Shown here: piece after piece, positions 9,034 to 19,363 of the stretch | How positions within the stretch are numbered: the stretch's first letter is position 1 | Layout of the letters: every line of letters begins with the position of its first letter | Assembly (NCBI RefSeq): GCF_000255455.1 | Contig: NZ_JH621249.1 | Span: forward strand, 31,738 to 95,737 | Length of the DNA stretch: 64,000 nucleotides | Reading direction: 5' to 3' | From: Aquimarina agarilytica ZC1 | GTDB lineage: Bacteria; Bacteroidota; Bacteroidia; Flavobacteriales; Flavobacteriaceae | The notes under the pieces: model-generated | The model's input: the letters and a program-made list of their open reading frames with translations, nothing else | Database searches by the model: none | Told to the model about the DNA's origin: nothing | Position numbers and translations under genes: made by a program

Positions 9034-11451
9034 TTAACCAAGCACATGCAGCTCCGTAAAATCTTTAGGAACTACAAATTCTGCAATACCATCATTATAG
9101 CTTATATCTGGAGTAAAATCTTGGTTGTCTAATTCAATGGATTTGATTTTAAAAGGGCTTCCTATTAAACGTATTTTTAAGGATTGATAACTTGTTTTGT
9201 ATTTACCTGTTTTAAATTGTTGAATGGTAATCTCTTTATTTTTTCCAGTATAAATAAAGTCACATTTACTAAATACACCTTTTTTATAACCATATCCGTC
9301 ATTTTCATCTTCATACACGTATGATTTTTCAATGCCTTTTGTATAGTAACAATCTAATACAAGCTCTTCAATATTTTTTTCACCAACAAATTGTTGTATT
9401 GGATACCTAGGTATTATAGCTCCCGATTTTACAAAAATAGGCATGGAATCTAAATCAGCATCCACCCAATATTCTTTACCTCCTTTAATAACTGTGTTGG
9501 ACCAAAAATCAAACCAAATACCTTTAGGAATATACATGCGTCTACCTTTAGTGTTTGGTTCATTGATAGGACAAACTAAAATTTGATTTCCAAAAATGAA
9601 TTCATCGGTACGGTAATGTGTTTGTACATCTTCTTGGTCATAAATCACTAATGATTTAAGCATAGGAACCCCTTCTTCAATGTAATTGTAAAAAGCCGTA
9701 TAAATGTAGGGAAGTAATGTGTAACGAATTTCTATGAATTTACGAGTAATATTGGTTATTTCATCGCCAAAAGACCAAGGTTCTTGTTCGCCATGATCGC
9801 CACTGGAGTGCACTCTAAAAAATGGATGAAAAATACCTAGTTGAATCCAACGAGCAAAAAGTTCTCCTTGTGGTTGTTCTGCAAAACCACCGATATCCGT
9901 TCCAGAAAATGAATATCCAGACATGCACATACGCTGTATTTGGCGGTTAGCAATTACTAAGTGCTCCCACGTAGCTACATTATCACCCATCCAAGTACTC
10001 GTATAACGTTGTGTACCAGAATAAGCCGAACGTGTAATTACAAAAGGTCGAGTAGGGTAGCCTGCACGTTTTACACCATGATAAGTAGCTCTAGCCATTT
10101 GCATTCCATAAATGTTATGGGCTTTTCTATGGCTGCATGGGTGACCATCATAATCATGACGTACATCATTAGGAAATGATTTTCCAGGAACATCCATAAC
10201 AGCAGGTTCATTCATATCATTCCATACACCGCGTACACCAACTTCTTCAATTAAACCTTTAAATAATGTGGCCCACCATTCTCTAACTTCGGGGCGGGTA
10301 TAGTCGGGGAAATAACATTCCCCAGGCCAAACTTTTCCTTTCATATATGGGCCATCGGCACGTTTACAGTAATAGTCATTTTCTAAGCCTTCTAAAAATA
10401 CATCGTAATTATAGTCTATTTTTATCCCTGGATCAATAATCACTACTGTTTTAAAACCATCATCGGACAGTTCTTTTACCATGCGTTTAGGATCCGGAAA
10501 TTTATCTTTATCCCAAGTAAAACAACGGAAACCATCCATATAATCAATATCTAGATAAATGGCATCACAAGGTATATTAAGTTCTCGGAATTTTCCTGTT
10601 ATTTCTTTTACTTTAGCTTCAGGATAATAGCTCCATTTACACTGGTGAAAACCTAAAGCCCACATTGGGGGCATTTCGGGAACACCTGTAAGTTGTGTGT
10701 ATTTTACAACTACATCTTCCATTTTTGGGCCATAAATGAAGTAATAATTCATTTCACCTCCCTGAGCCCAAAAGCTAGTTACATTTCTTCGCTCATGGCA
10801 GAAGTCAAAATAGCTACGGAAAGTATTATCAAAAAACACTCCATATGCCTTTTTATGATGAAGGGCAACGTAAAAAGGAATAGCTTTATAAATGGGATCG
10901 GTGTTACTACCAAAAGCATAAGAATCAGTAGCCCAATTTTCAACACGTTTTCCTTTTAGGTTGGAATGTAGTGGTTTATCACCTAATGCATAAAAACTTT
11001 CGGCATCTGCCGAAATCTTACTCATTTTGACAATATCACTTCCTAATTCATAACTTTCTTCCCAATGAAAACCTTGCTCATCCTGAAGAATGATAGAATC
11101 ATCCTCAATATCATAAATAGTAACTTTTAAATTACTCTTTAAAATATGAATGGCAATTTTTTCGGTGGTAATTATATAGCTATCTTCGGTTTCTTCAATT
11201 CCTAAGGAATTATAACCATTTAAAGCTTTCTTATCTATGGCATATGAAAAATCGTCTTCAAAAGTATTGGTGGTTGTATACCTAAAGCGTACTACACTAT
11301 CTCTTAAAACGGTTAATTGAAGAATTACCCCATTTTCAGTATGAAAAAAAAATGTATCAATGTCCTTTTCGTGCTTAAACACCTTGGAAGGATACATATT
11401 TCCTTTACGCTCTATGTGTTCATTTAAAATCATAAGAAATGGTTTTACCAA
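9034..11451 (-). CDS. GH31 alpha-glucosidase family enzyme
   Basis: This is an 805-residue glycoside hydrolase of family 31, which releases glucose from the non-reducing end of alpha-glucans. The catalytic (beta/alpha)8 barrel contains GFHQCKWSYYPE, IYLDIDYMDGFRCFTWD, and the nucleophile motif GVWNDMNEPAV (Asp near residue 412). The acid region is in HSSGDHGEQEPW and is preceded by GTDIGGFAEQP. The N-terminal galactose-mutarotase-like domain and C-terminal beta domains are present. There is no signal peptide, so it is cytosolic. It is the last gene of the glycogen operon, 19 bases after glgB, consistent with trimming glycogen or maltodextrins. The exact start is uncertain; ATG codons at 11433 and 11400 are alternatives. 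Confidence 0.88.
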   Translation of the reverse strand: MVKPFLMILNEHIERKGNMYPSKVFKHEKDIDTFFFHTENGVILQLTVLRDSVVRFRYTTTNTFEDDFSYAIDKKALNGYNSLGIEETEDSYIITTEKIAIHILKSNLKVTIYDIEDDSIILQDEQGFHWEESYELGSDIVKMSKISADAESFYALGDKPLHSNLKGKRVENWATDSYAFGSNTDPIYKAIPFYVALHHKKAYGVFFDNTFRSYFDFCHERRNVTSFWAQGGEMNYYFIYGPKMEDVVVKYTQLTGVPEMPPMWALGFHQCKWSYYPEAKVKEITGKFRELNIPCDAIYLDIDYMDGFRCFTWDKDKFPDPKRMVKELSDDGFKTVVIIDPGIKIDYNYDVFLEGLENDYYCKRADGPYMKGKVWPGECYFPDYTRPEVREWWATLFKGLIEEVGVRGVWNDMNEPAVMDVPGKSFPNDVRHDYDGHPCSHRKAHNIYGMQMARATYHGVKRAGYPTRPFVITRSAYSGTQRYTSTWMGDNVATWEHLVIANRQIQRMCMSGYSFSGTDIGGFAEQPQGELFARWIQLGIFHPFFRVHSSGDHGEQEPWSFGDEITNITRKFIEIRYTLLPYIYTAFYNYIEEGVPMLKSLVIYDQEDVQTHYRTDEFIFGNQILVCPINEPNTKGRRMYIPKGIWFDFWSNTVIKGGKEYWVDADLDSMPIFVKSGAIIPRYPIQQFVGEKNIEELVLDCYYTKGIEKSYVYEDENDGYGYKKGVFSKCDFIYTGKNKEITIQQFKTGKYKTSYQSLKIRLIGSPFKIKSIELDNQDFTPDISYNDGIAEFVVPKDFTELHVLG

Positions 11452-11470
11452 GTTTATACTCTAAAGGTAC

Positions 11471-13378
11471 TTATTCGTGTTTAAAAACTACTACAGAAAG
11501 TGGAGGTAAAGTAATTAATGCCGCATATTTTTTAAAATGCCAGCCTTTCTTACTTACTTTTATAATATTGTCATTTTTTATACCACTTCCATGATATTTT
11601 TTTAAATCTGAATTAAATATTTCTTTTAAATTCTTGCTAGAATTTACACCTATTTTATATTTTTTCCTAATTGTAGGTGTTAAGTTGCAGACTATAACTA
11701 AATCATTTTCAGTGTTATGGCCTTTTCTAATGTAACTTAGTACAGAGCTTTCAGCATCATTCAGTTCTATCCATTCAAAACCTTCGGGGCTAAATGCTTT
11801 TTCATAAAGAGCCGGTTCGGTTTTGTATAATTTATTTATGTCCGAAACAAAAGCTTTCATTTTTTTGTGTGGGTCAAATTCTAATAAATGCCAGTCTAAA
11901 CTTTGTTGAAAATTCCACTCTTCTGTTTGTCCGAATTCCGCTCCTTGGAAAAGTAATTTTGTACCTGGATGCGTAAACATATATCCGTACAGGGTTCTTA
12001 AATTGGCAAAACGTTGCCATTCATCACCGGGCATGCGGTAAATTAATGACTTTTTACCATACACTACTTCGTCATGAGAGAGCGGAAGCATAAAATTTTC
12101 GCTAAAAGCATAAGCCAAGCTAAAGGTGATTTCGTTGTGATGGTGTTTTCTGTAAATGGTATCTTTTGAAAAGTAATCTAGTGTATCATGCATCCAACCC
12201 ATCATCCACTTCATTCCAAAACCAAGTCCTCCTAATTGAGTAGGAGTGGTTACTCCAGTAAATGCAGTGGATTCTTCTGCTATGGTTTGTATGCCTTCAA
12301 AACGTGTATAAAGTTCGGTATTAAAATCTTTAATGAATTGAATAGCTTCAAGGTTTTCACGTCCGCCATATATATTTGGTTCCCATTCACCATCTTTACG
12401 GGAATAGTCCAAATAGAGCATGGATGCCACGGCATCTACTCTTAAAGCATCTACATGGAATTCTTGCATCCAAAAAACGGCGTTACTAATTAAAAAAGCC
12501 TTTACTTCATTACGTCCGTAATTAAAAATTAAGCTTTTCCAGTCCTGGTGGTATCCTTTTCGAGGATCGGGATGTTCATATAAATTTGACCCGTCAAAAT
12601 AACCGAGTCCATGAGCGTCTTCTGGAAAGTGGGAGGGAACCCAATCCACTATTACTCCTATATCATTTTTATGAAATTCATCGATTAAATATTTTAAGTC
12701 ATCTGGCGTGCCAAAACGTGCACTTGGAGCATAATAACCTGTAAGTTGATAGCCCCATGATGGGGAATAAGGGTATTCCATAATGGGCATGAATTCGACA
12801 TGTGTAAAATTCATTTCGGCTACATAATTAACCAATTCAGTAGCTAATTCGCGAAAGCTTAAATTTTTATATCCCTCCTTTTTTTTCCAAGATTCAATAT
12901 GGACTTCATATACAGAAAAAGGTTTATCCAAACTGTTTTTATTCTTGCGATAAGACATCCAAGCAGTGTCATTCCATTGATATGTTGAAGTATCTTGAAC
13001 AACCGAAGCCGTTTTTGGAGGGATTTCGCATAACCTCCCATAAGGATCAGCCTTTTCGGTAATAATACCATTGTTATGGGATTCAATGCGGTATTTATAT
13101 AATTCTCCGTGAGTTACATTAGGGATAAAGCCTTCCCATATACCAGAGCTGTCCCATCGGACTAATAATTCATGTTGGTTACCCTGCCAAAAATTAAAAT
13201 TGCCAATGACTGATACGGATTTTGCGGTAGGTGCCCAAACAGAAAAATAAGTGCCTTTAACACCATCGATTGTTACAGTATGTGCTCCAAATTTGTCAAA
13301 TAAGTTATAATGAGAGCCATTTTTAAATAGTGAAATATCAAAATCGGTAAATAAAGAATAAGGTTGTACAAGGCTCAT
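11471..13378 (-). CDS. glgB: 1,4-alpha-glucan branching enzyme
   Basis: The enzyme forms alpha-1,6 branches in glycogen. It has 635 residues: an N-terminal CBM48-type domain (TVDGVKGTYFSVWAPTAKSV, then SVIGNFNFWQG), the GH13 barrel, and a C-terminal all-beta domain. The four GH13 signature regions are visible: IGVIVDWVPSHF, DALRVDAVASML (nucleophile Asp), the IAEES acid region (Glu) and LPLSHDEVV. WGYQLTGYYAPSARFG is typical of branching enzymes. It sits between glgC (50 bases upstream) and the GH31 gene in a leftward operon. No frameshift or missing catalytic residue was found. Confidence 0.95.
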   Translation of the reverse strand: MSLVQPYSLFTDFDISLFKNGSHYNLFDKFGAHTVTIDGVKGTYFSVWAPTAKSVSVIGNFNFWQGNQHELLVRWDSSGIWEGFIPNVTHGELYKYRIESHNNGIITEKADPYGRLCEIPPKTASVVQDTSTYQWNDTAWMSYRKNKNSLDKPFSVYEVHIESWKKKEGYKNLSFRELATELVNYVAEMNFTHVEFMPIMEYPYSPSWGYQLTGYYAPSARFGTPDDLKYLIDEFHKNDIGVIVDWVPSHFPEDAHGLGYFDGSNLYEHPDPRKGYHQDWKSLIFNYGRNEVKAFLISNAVFWMQEFHVDALRVDAVASMLYLDYSRKDGEWEPNIYGGRENLEAIQFIKDFNTELYTRFEGIQTIAEESTAFTGVTTPTQLGGLGFGMKWMMGWMHDTLDYFSKDTIYRKHHHNEITFSLAYAFSENFMLPLSHDEVVYGKKSLIYRMPGDEWQRFANLRTLYGYMFTHPGTKLLFQGAEFGQTEEWNFQQSLDWHLLEFDPHKKMKAFVSDINKLYKTEPALYEKAFSPEGFEWIELNDAESSVLSYIRKGHNTENDLVIVCNLTPTIRKKYKIGVNSSKNLKEIFNSDLKKYHGSGIKNDNIIKVSKKGWHFKKYAALITLPPLSVVVFKHE

Positions 13379-13428
13379 TAAGTAATCTCGTTAAGGTTAG
13401 ATTGTTTTTTTAGTTTAATCAAATTAGG

Positions 13429-14706
13429 TTAGCCTATACTAGTATTGGGCAAAATGACTGCTTTGTTTTTTATAACAACGATACCATCTCTGACCACATA
13501 GGTGTCTGTTACTATATCTGCAAGGTGATCACCTCCTTTTATAGTTACGTTATTACCAATACAACAGTTTTTTTCTAAAATTGCATTTGAAATGTTACAG
13601 TGCTCACCTACACCTACATAGGGGGTTCCATTTTTTTCGCACTCAGCAACTTCTTCCAGCGTTTGGTAATCATCGCTACCCATCATATAGGTGTTTTTCA
13701 AGGTGGTTTTACGCCCAATACGGGAGCGGATACCTATGACACAACGTTCAATAATATCGCCCGAAAGAATGCATCCAGCACTTATTAAGGCTTTACTCAA
13801 TGTAGTCACATTAACTTTACTTGGTGGTAAAATACGTGACCTAGTGAGGATATTATTTTTGTTATCAAATAAATTAAATTTAGGAATATCATCTGTAAGC
13901 GCTAAATTGGCTTCAAAAAAGGATTTTATGGTACCTATATCTTCCCAATAACCTTCATATTGATATCCATATACTTTTTTACCACTGGTAATGGCATCAG
14001 GTATTATTTCTTTCCCAAAATCAATAGTGGTGGTATCACTTAGTACTTCATCCATTACCTTACGGTTAAAAATATAAATTCCCATGGAGGCTAAGTAGGT
14101 CCTACCAACGGCTTTCATATCATCGGATACGTCAGATTCCCAGCCAGGGAGTGCTTCGGCAGCAGGTTTTTCGGTAAAAGTTCGAATAAAACTATGGTCA
14201 TCGGTTTTAAGAATACCAAATGAAGGAGCCTCCTTTGCCGAAACAGGTTGTGTGGCAATAGTGATATCGGCACCACTTTTTTCATGTGCAGTAATCATTT
14301 CGGTTAAATCCATTTGGTACAATTGATCACCCGAAAGGATAAGCGCATACTCATATTCATGTCTATGAAAATGATGTTGACATTGCCTAACCGCATCCGC
14401 TGTACCCTGAAACCATGTTTGATTATCGGGAGTTTGTTCGGCAGCTAAAATGTCGACAAAAGCTTCACTAAAATTACTAAATTGATAGGTGTTTTTTATA
14501 TGAGAATTTAATGAAGCAGAATTAAACTGAGTCAATACATACATTCGTTTTAAATCATTATGTATACAATTAGATATAGGAATATCTACTAAGCGGTATT
14601 TACCTCCAACGGGTACTGCGGGTTTTGATCTATGACTCGTTAAGGGTTCAAGCCTTGTTCCTCTTCCTCCTCCAAGAATAATACTGAGTACTTTTTTATT
14701 TAACAT
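13429..14706 (-). CDS. glgC: Glucose-1-phosphate adenylyltransferase (ADP-glucose pyrophosphorylase)
   Basis: The enzyme makes ADP-glucose from glucose-1-phosphate and ATP, the committed and usually allosterically controlled step of glycogen synthesis. It has 425 residues. The N-terminal nucleotidyltransferase has the GGGRGTRLEPLTSHRSKPAVP motif (split here as GGGRGTRLEPLT and RSKPAVPVGG), followed by YRLVDIPISNCIHN, and WFQGTADAVRQ with the conserved ATP-site residues. The sugar-phosphate site FTEKP is near residue 180. The C-terminal left-handed beta-helix has hexapeptide-like turns (CIGNNVTIKGG). It is separated by only 6 bases from glgA, so the two are co-transcribed. Confidence 0.95.
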   Translation of the reverse strand: MLNKKVLSIILGGGRGTRLEPLTSHRSKPAVPVGGKYRLVDIPISNCIHNDLKRMYVLTQFNSASLNSHIKNTYQFSNFSEAFVDILAAEQTPDNQTWFQGTADAVRQCQHHFHRHEYEYALILSGDQLYQMDLTEMITAHEKSGADITIATQPVSAKEAPSFGILKTDDHSFIRTFTEKPAAEALPGWESDVSDDMKAVGRTYLASMGIYIFNRKVMDEVLSDTTTIDFGKEIIPDAITSGKKVYGYQYEGYWEDIGTIKSFFEANLALTDDIPKFNLFDNKNNILTRSRILPPSKVNVTTLSKALISAGCILSGDIIERCVIGIRSRIGRKTTLKNTYMMGSDDYQTLEEVAECEKNGTPYVGVGEHCNISNAILEKNCCIGNNVTIKGGDHLADIVTDTYVVRDGIVVIKNKAVILPNTSIG

Positions 14707-14712
14707 TATTTA

Positions 14713-16137
14713 CTAATTGTTTTTAAGTGAGTGGTACATGTGAATATATTGTTTGGCTGATCTGTTCCAGCTATTGTCAATTTTCATGATCAGTTTTTGG
14801 AGTTTGTTGTAAAATGGTTTATTGGCATAGATATCAACTGCTCGTTGGATGCCAAAACAAATTTCATGAACAGAAATAGTATTCATGGTAATTCCAAAGC
14901 CATGCTCCTGATCAACATCAATAATGGTATCAATTAAGCCTCCTACTTTACTTACAATAGGGATCATTCCGTAGGCTAACGCATACATTTGGTTTAAACC
15001 ACAGGGTTCCACCCGTGAAGGCATTAACAGAAAATCTGCTCCGCCATAAATAATATGGGACAATTTTTCATTATAACCTATATGGTGGTTGTAATTGCCT
15101 TTGTATCGGTTTTGTATGTTTTTTAATTGCTCGGTAGTTTCCATATCTCCACTTCCAAGTACAAGTATGTTTACTTTTAATTTAAGTTGGTCAAAAACAG
15201 TTGAAATCACTTCAGGAAGTAAATCGGATCCCTTTTCGTACACAAAACGACCAATAAAAGCAACCAAAGGAAGTGTTGGGTCTAAATTAAATTTATTACA
15301 AATCCAATCTTTATTTCCTTTGCGACCACTGGCTACATTTTGTAATCCAAAATTTGATTCCAATAAAGGGTCTGTTTTGGGGTTCCAGACATCGGGATCT
15401 ACACCGTTTAATATTCCGATTGATTTTTGATTTTCATGTGATAGTAACCATTCTAGTCCATTGGCTTTTTGTTGTAATTCAATTAAATAGCTTGGGGATA
15501 CAGTAGTTACTTTCCATGCAGATTTAATGGCAGTTGCTAAGGGGTTAATTTGATGATCCCATTCTATGATTCCCGAATGTTTAAGGTCATATTCGGGAAA
15601 GTAATGTAATTTATCAAAGCTAAACCATCCTTGATATTGCGCATTATGAATAGTGAGTACAGTTGGGATTGTTTTTAAACTATTGTATTTGTGAGCGTAA
15701 CTCATAAAAAAAGGAAGTAGTCCCGTATGATGGTCATGACAATGAATAACATCGGGTTTTAGTTCCATTTGTAACACAAAATCGGCAACTACTTTTTGAA
15801 AAGCGGTAAAACGTTCGGTATCGTCATGGTAACCATAAACATTTTCGCGATCAGTTAAATTTTCAATTTTAATGAGAAAAACGCTAAATCCAAGTTGTTT
15901 TTTAGGGACTTCAAGAATTTCATATTCAAATGCAGTTTCTCCCAAGTAAACAAGGTCGTTTATTACACAATTAAAATGAGTCGATTTCGTAAAATCTTTA
16001 TCATAAAAAGGCATTACAACTTGCGAGGTAATGCCCGATTTTTCTTGGTATTTTGGAAGTGCTCCAACTACGTCTGCAAGGCCGCCAACTTTAGCAATTG
16101 GATAACATTCAGCAGTAACGTGTATTATTTTATTCAT
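14713..16137 (-). CDS. glgA: Glycogen (starch) synthase, GT5
   Basis: The enzyme elongates alpha-1,4-glucan using ADP-glucose. It has 474 residues with two Rossmann halves. The ADP-glucose-binding KVGGLADVVGALP motif is at residues 16-28. HCHDHHTGLLP and TIHNAQYQGWF are typical of GT5. The C-terminal half has the phosphate-binding IGRFVYEKGSDLL and the EPCGLNQMYALAYGMIPIVSKVGGL nucleotide-site region (given here as EPCGLNQMYALAYG). It is the first gene of the leftward operon glgA-glgC-glgB-GH31, an arrangement that puts synthesis, branching and trimming under one promoter. Confidence 0.95.
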   Translation of the reverse strand: MNKIIHVTAECYPIAKVGGLADVVGALPKYQEKSGITSQVVMPFYDKDFTKSTHFNCVINDLVYLGETAFEYEILEVPKKQLGFSVFLIKIENLTDRENVYGYHDDTERFTAFQKVVADFVLQMELKPDVIHCHDHHTGLLPFFMSYAHKYNSLKTIPTVLTIHNAQYQGWFSFDKLHYFPEYDLKHSGIIEWDHQINPLATAIKSAWKVTTVSPSYLIELQQKANGLEWLLSHENQKSIGILNGVDPDVWNPKTDPLLESNFGLQNVASGRKGNKDWICNKFNLDPTLPLVAFIGRFVYEKGSDLLPEVISTVFDQLKLKVNILVLGSGDMETTEQLKNIQNRYKGNYNHHIGYNEKLSHIIYGGADFLLMPSRVEPCGLNQMYALAYGMIPIVSKVGGLIDTIIDVDQEHGFGITMNTISVHEICFGIQRAVDIYANKPFYNKLQKLIMKIDNSWNRSAKQYIHMYHSLKNN

Positions 16138-16155
16138 ATAAACTTAATAGATACC

Positions 16156-16185
16156 TAAATATAACTAATGTTCGTTATTTGTCAA
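16156..16185 (-). promoter_or_regulatory. Candidate promoter of the glycogen operon
   Basis: On the minus strand TATATTTA (16156-16163, one mismatch to TAnnTTTG) lies 19 bases after TTG (16183-16185). It ends 19 bases upstream of the glgA start codon. Confidence 0.35.
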
Positions 16186-16255
16186 TTTAATTGCTTAAGA
16201 ATTGTTGATTTTTTAATATATGGTATTAAAAAAAATCAATACCAAATTATATTTA

Positions 16256-17272
16256 TTAAATAAGTGTTATTTCATTAATTTTATTAAGCTCATCTAAAGA
16301 AAAGGTTGTTTTTTCTAATGAAAGTAGGTTCTCTTTTAATTGGGTTGATGAACTAGCTCCTACTAGTACCGATGTAATCCCTTTTTGATTTAATATCCAA
16401 GCTATTGCCATTTGCGAAAGTTTTTGATCTCTATTTTCGGCAATGCTATTCAATTGTTGTATTTGCGAAAGTTTAGCAGCAACAGTTTCCTTTTGTAAAT
16501 ACGTTTTATCCTTAGCAGCTCTAGAATCCTTAGGGATGCCATTTAAATATTTATTAGTTAGCATTCCTTGAGCTAATGGTGAAAAGGCGATACAACCTAA
16601 GTTGTTTGATTGTAATTCGGGTAACAATTCTTTTTCAATACTACGCTCAAATAAAGAATATTTAGCTTGGTGAATAATGAAAGGCACCTTTAACTCTTTT
16701 AATAATTTAGTTATTTTTTTGGTGCGTTTGGCATCATAATTCGAGATACCAATGTATAAAGCCTTTCCTTGTCTTACAATATCATGCAAGGCAATAGCCG
16801 TTTCCTCCAAAGGTGTTTCGGGGTCTGGACGGTGATGATAAAAAACATCAACATAGTCCAATTGCATACGTTTCAAACTTTGATCTAAGCTAGAAATAAG
16901 ATATTTACGAGAACCCCAATTGCCGTATGGACCGGGCCACATATCATAACCTGCTTTAGTGGCTATAAATAACTCATCGCGATAAGCGTTAAAATTTCGT
17001 TTAAAAAGTGTTCCAAAATTTTCTTCGGCACTTCCATATGGAGGCCCATAATTATTTGCTAAATCAAAATGAGTAATGCCATGATCAAATGCGGTACGGA
17101 GGATATCTTCGGCATTTGCTAATTGGTTATAATGACTAAAGTTATGCCATAAGCCTAATGAAATGGCAGGAAGTTGTACACCGCTTTTGCCGCTACGTTT
17201 GTAGTGCATGGTTTCGTATCTGTCTTCTGCAGCAGCGTATGCTTTGTAATTTGATTTATCGTTGATTTGCAT
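16256..17272 (-). CDS. Aldo/keto reductase, YghZ/MgrA-like
   Basis: This is a 338-residue NADPH-dependent carbonyl reductase of the AKR superfamily. The catalytic tetrad is visible: Asp70 and Tyr75 in HFDLANNYGPPYG, Lys106 in FIATKAGYDMWPGPYG, and His in VFYHHRPDPETP. The MWPGPYGNWGSRKYL insert and the extended N-terminus are typical of the subgroup that includes E. coli YghZ (L-glyceraldehyde 3-phosphate reductase). The NADPH-binding end motif is in ITSVLVGASSSTQLKENL. It is monocistronic. The physiological substrate cannot be read from sequence; detoxification of reactive aldehydes is a family-based guess. Confidence 0.85.
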   Translation of the reverse strand: MQINDKSNYKAYAAAEDRYETMHYKRSGKSGVQLPAISLGLWHNFSHYNQLANAEDILRTAFDHGITHFDLANNYGPPYGSAEENFGTLFKRNFNAYRDELFIATKAGYDMWPGPYGNWGSRKYLISSLDQSLKRMQLDYVDVFYHHRPDPETPLEETAIALHDIVRQGKALYIGISNYDAKRTKKITKLLKELKVPFIIHQAKYSLFERSIEKELLPELQSNNLGCIAFSPLAQGMLTNKYLNGIPKDSRAAKDKTYLQKETVAAKLSQIQQLNSIAENRDQKLSQMAIAWILNQKGITSVLVGASSSTQLKENLLSLEKTTFSLDELNKINEITLI

Positions 17273-17452
17273 GTAGAGCTATAGTTTAAAATATGTGCTG
17301 TGTGAATTTACAGAATTTATAGCATTTGTTATTTGAAATTATTAGGAAATAAATGGATGTTTTTTCTTTGTACGAAATTAAAAAATAAGAGATAGGCTTA
17401 TTTAATTAGTTCTTTTGTATTAAGGTAGAGGGTAAAAAAGTGATTATAAAAA

Positions 17453-17480
17453 AAGCGACACCAAATTAATGATGTCGCTT
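17453..17480 (-). terminator. Terminator of fumC
   Basis: AAGCGACA (17453-17460) pairs with TGTCGCTT (17473-17480). The A-run to the left (17446-17454) is a U-tract on the minus strand, 22 bases past the fumC stop. Confidence 0.75.
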
Positions 17481-17501
17481 AAAAATTGTATGTGATTAGT
17501 T

Positions 17502-18899
17502 TTATTTTAAACCACCAATCATATCTTCGGGTTTAACCCATTCATCAAATTCTTGTTCAGTTACATAACCTAAGCGTACTGCTTCAGTTTTAAGAGTTGT
17601 TCCATTTTGGTGGGCAGTGTTCGCAATTTCTGCGGCTTTGTAGTATCCTATTTTAGTATTTAAAGCTGTTACTAGCATTAAGGAGTTGTTTAACAATTCT
17701 GTGATGCGCGCATGATTTGGTTCAATACCTGTGGCACAATTGTCATTAAAAGATACACAAGCATCGCCAATAAGCTGTGCACTTTGTAGTACGTTAGCCG
17801 CCATTACAGGCTTAAATACATTAAGTTCAAAATGTCCTTGCATTCCACCTACATTTACAGCTACATCATTACCTAAAATTTGTGCACACACCATGGTTAA
17901 GGCTTCGCACTGTGTTGGATTTACTTTTCCAGGCATAATTGAGCTACCAGGTTCGTTTGCAGGGATTATAAGTTCCCCTAAGCCACTTCGTGGTCCAGAA
18001 GCCAACATACGAATATCATTCCCTATTTTATTTAAAGAAACTGCTAATGTTTTTAAAGCGCCATGTGTTTCAACTAAAGCATCATGGGCTGCAAGTGCTT
18101 CAAATTTATTTTTAGCAGATACAAAAGGAAGTTTTGTAAATTCAGCAATATATTCTGAAACACGTTTAGCATATCCTTTAGGCGTGTTTAGTCCTGTTCC
18201 AACTGCAGTTCCCCCCAAAGCTAGTTCGGCCATATGAGGTAAAGTACTTTCTAGCGCCATAAGTCCATGGTCTAATTGGGATACATAACCCGAAAGTTCT
18301 TGTCCTATAGTTAAAGGCGTAGCATCCATAAAATGAGTTCTACCAATTTTAACTACATCTTTAAACTCTTCAGATTTTTTATGAAGTGTATTTCTTAGTT
18401 TTTGTATACCAGGAATAGTTACTTCAACTAATTTTTTATAAATAGCAATATGCATTCCAGTAGGGAAGGTGTCGTTCGATGATTGTGATTTGTTAACATC
18501 ATCATTCGGTTGTAGTGTTTTTTCACCTTCGCCTATAGTTTGACCAGCAATTTGGTGTGCTCGGTTGGCCACTACTTCATTTACATTCATGTTACTTTGC
18601 GTACCAGAACCTGTTTGCCAAATGACTAAAGGGAATTGGTCGTCATGTTTTCCTTGTAAAATTTCATCACAAGCTTGAGCAATTAGATCACGTTTTTCAA
18701 TAGCAAGTGCGCCAAGTTCACAATTAGTATATGCTGCTGCTTTTTTTAAGTAAGCAAATCCATATATAATTTCCAAAGGCATTGAAGCACTAGGTCCAAT
18801 TTTAAAATTATTTATTGAACGTTGTGTTTGAGCACCCCACAATTTATCAGAAGGTACTTTAACCTCTCCCATTGTGTCTTTTTCTATTCTGTATTCCAT
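17502..18899 (-). CDS. fumC: Class II fumarate hydratase
   Basis: This is the iron-independent fumarase of the citric acid cycle, which hydrates fumarate to L-malate. It has 465 residues, the normal length of the homotetrameric class II enzyme. It begins [16 protein letters not shown] and includes [12 protein letters not shown], the active-site segment [12 protein letters not shown], the [12 protein letters not shown] region with [15 protein letters not shown] [13 protein letters not shown], and the family signature [11 protein letters not shown]. Aspartase (AspA) is the closest relative, but the length and these segments fit FumC better. It is monocistronic, with its own promoter and terminator. 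Confidence 0.93.
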   Translation of the reverse strand: MEYRIEKDTMGEVKVPSDKLWGAQTQRSINNFKIGPSASMPLEIIYGFAYLKKAAAYTNCELGALAIEKRDLIAQACDEILQGKHDDQFPLVIWQTGSGTQSNMNVNEVVANRAHQIAGQTIGEGEKTLQPNDDVNKSQSSNDTFPTGMHIAIYKKLVEVTIPGIQKLRNTLHKKSEEFKDVVKIGRTHFMDATPLTIGQELSGYVSQLDHGLMALESTLPHMAELALGGTAVGTGLNTPKGYAKRVSEYIAEFTKLPFVSAKNKFEALAAHDALVETHGALKTLAVSLNKIGNDIRMLASGPRSGLGELIIPANEPGSSIMPGKVNPTQCEALTMVCAQILGNDVAVNVGGMQGHFELNVFKPVMAANVLQSAQLIGDACVSFNDNCATGIEPNHARITELLNNSLMLVTALNTKIGYYKAAEIANTAHQNGTTLKTEAVRLGYVTEQEFDEWVKPEDMIGGLK

Positions 18900-18955
18900 G
18901 ATATTTTGTTAATACACCCGATATAGGTGTTTTTTTGAATGTGTAAAAACGAGCA

Positions 18956-18986
18956 CAAATTTAATAAAGCATAATTAGATTGTCAA
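18956..18986 (-). promoter_or_regulatory. Promoter of fumC
   Basis: On the minus strand, TTTG (18983-18986) and TAAATTTG (18956-18963) are separated by 19 bases, an excellent match to the Bacteroidota -33/-7 pattern. It lies about 57 bases before the start codon. Confidence 0.6.
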
Positions 18987-19153
18987 AGACTAGTAGGCTT
19001 TTAGCTTATTACTGGTTTTTTAATGGAATATTGAGTAATTAATAATTATTTTGAAATATTTGAGATATATGTCAATAAAAAGACGCTTTAATGCTTTAAT
19101 GAATAATATTAAAAAATCACAAGGTCATTTATTAACAACTAAAAACAATTTTT

Positions 19154-19161
19154 TATATTTG
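19154..19161 (+). promoter_or_regulatory. -7 element for the 54-residue membrane protein
   Basis: TATATTTG is a perfect TAnnTTTG match 18 bases before the ATG at 19180. No clear -33 TTTG is seen. The leader would be under 15 bases. Confidence 0.5.
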
Positions 19162-19179
19162 TAGCAAATAAATTATATC

Positions 19180-19344
19180 ATGTTTGAATTTGACCAATAT
19201 TTAGGTTTTTTAGCTTTTTTAACCATATTGACCATTGGGTTCTGGTTAATGATTTTTTTAGCATCTTTTGTTCCTTATTGGATAGGAGGGGCTATTGTTG
19301 AAATGATAAAAAATAAAGGAAAAAAAATTGAGCATAAGCCTTAA
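19180..19344 (+). CDS. 54-residue single-pass membrane protein, unrecognised
   Basis: ATG 19180 to TAA 19344 encodes 54 residues. The N-terminus is short and acidic (MFEFDQYLGF). One long hydrophobic segment covers about residues 10-34 (LAFLTILTIGFWLMIFLAS), and a GG-containing turn leads into a lysine-rich cytosolic tail. It is supported as a gene by a perfect -7 element just upstream and a strong terminator 20 bases after the stop, so it is a complete monocistronic unit. No family is recognised. Its topology resembles small membrane subunits that modulate larger complexes, but that is only analogy. Confidence 0.65.
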   Translation: MFEFDQYLGFLAFLTILTIGFWLMIFLASFVPYWIGGAIVEMIKNKGKKIEHKP

Positions 19345-19363
19345 TTTTTACCATTTAATATAC

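Noticed and set aside
17731-18237. Plus-strand ORF of 168 residues
   Set aside because: It is antisense to fumC within its most conserved part, a frame shadow.
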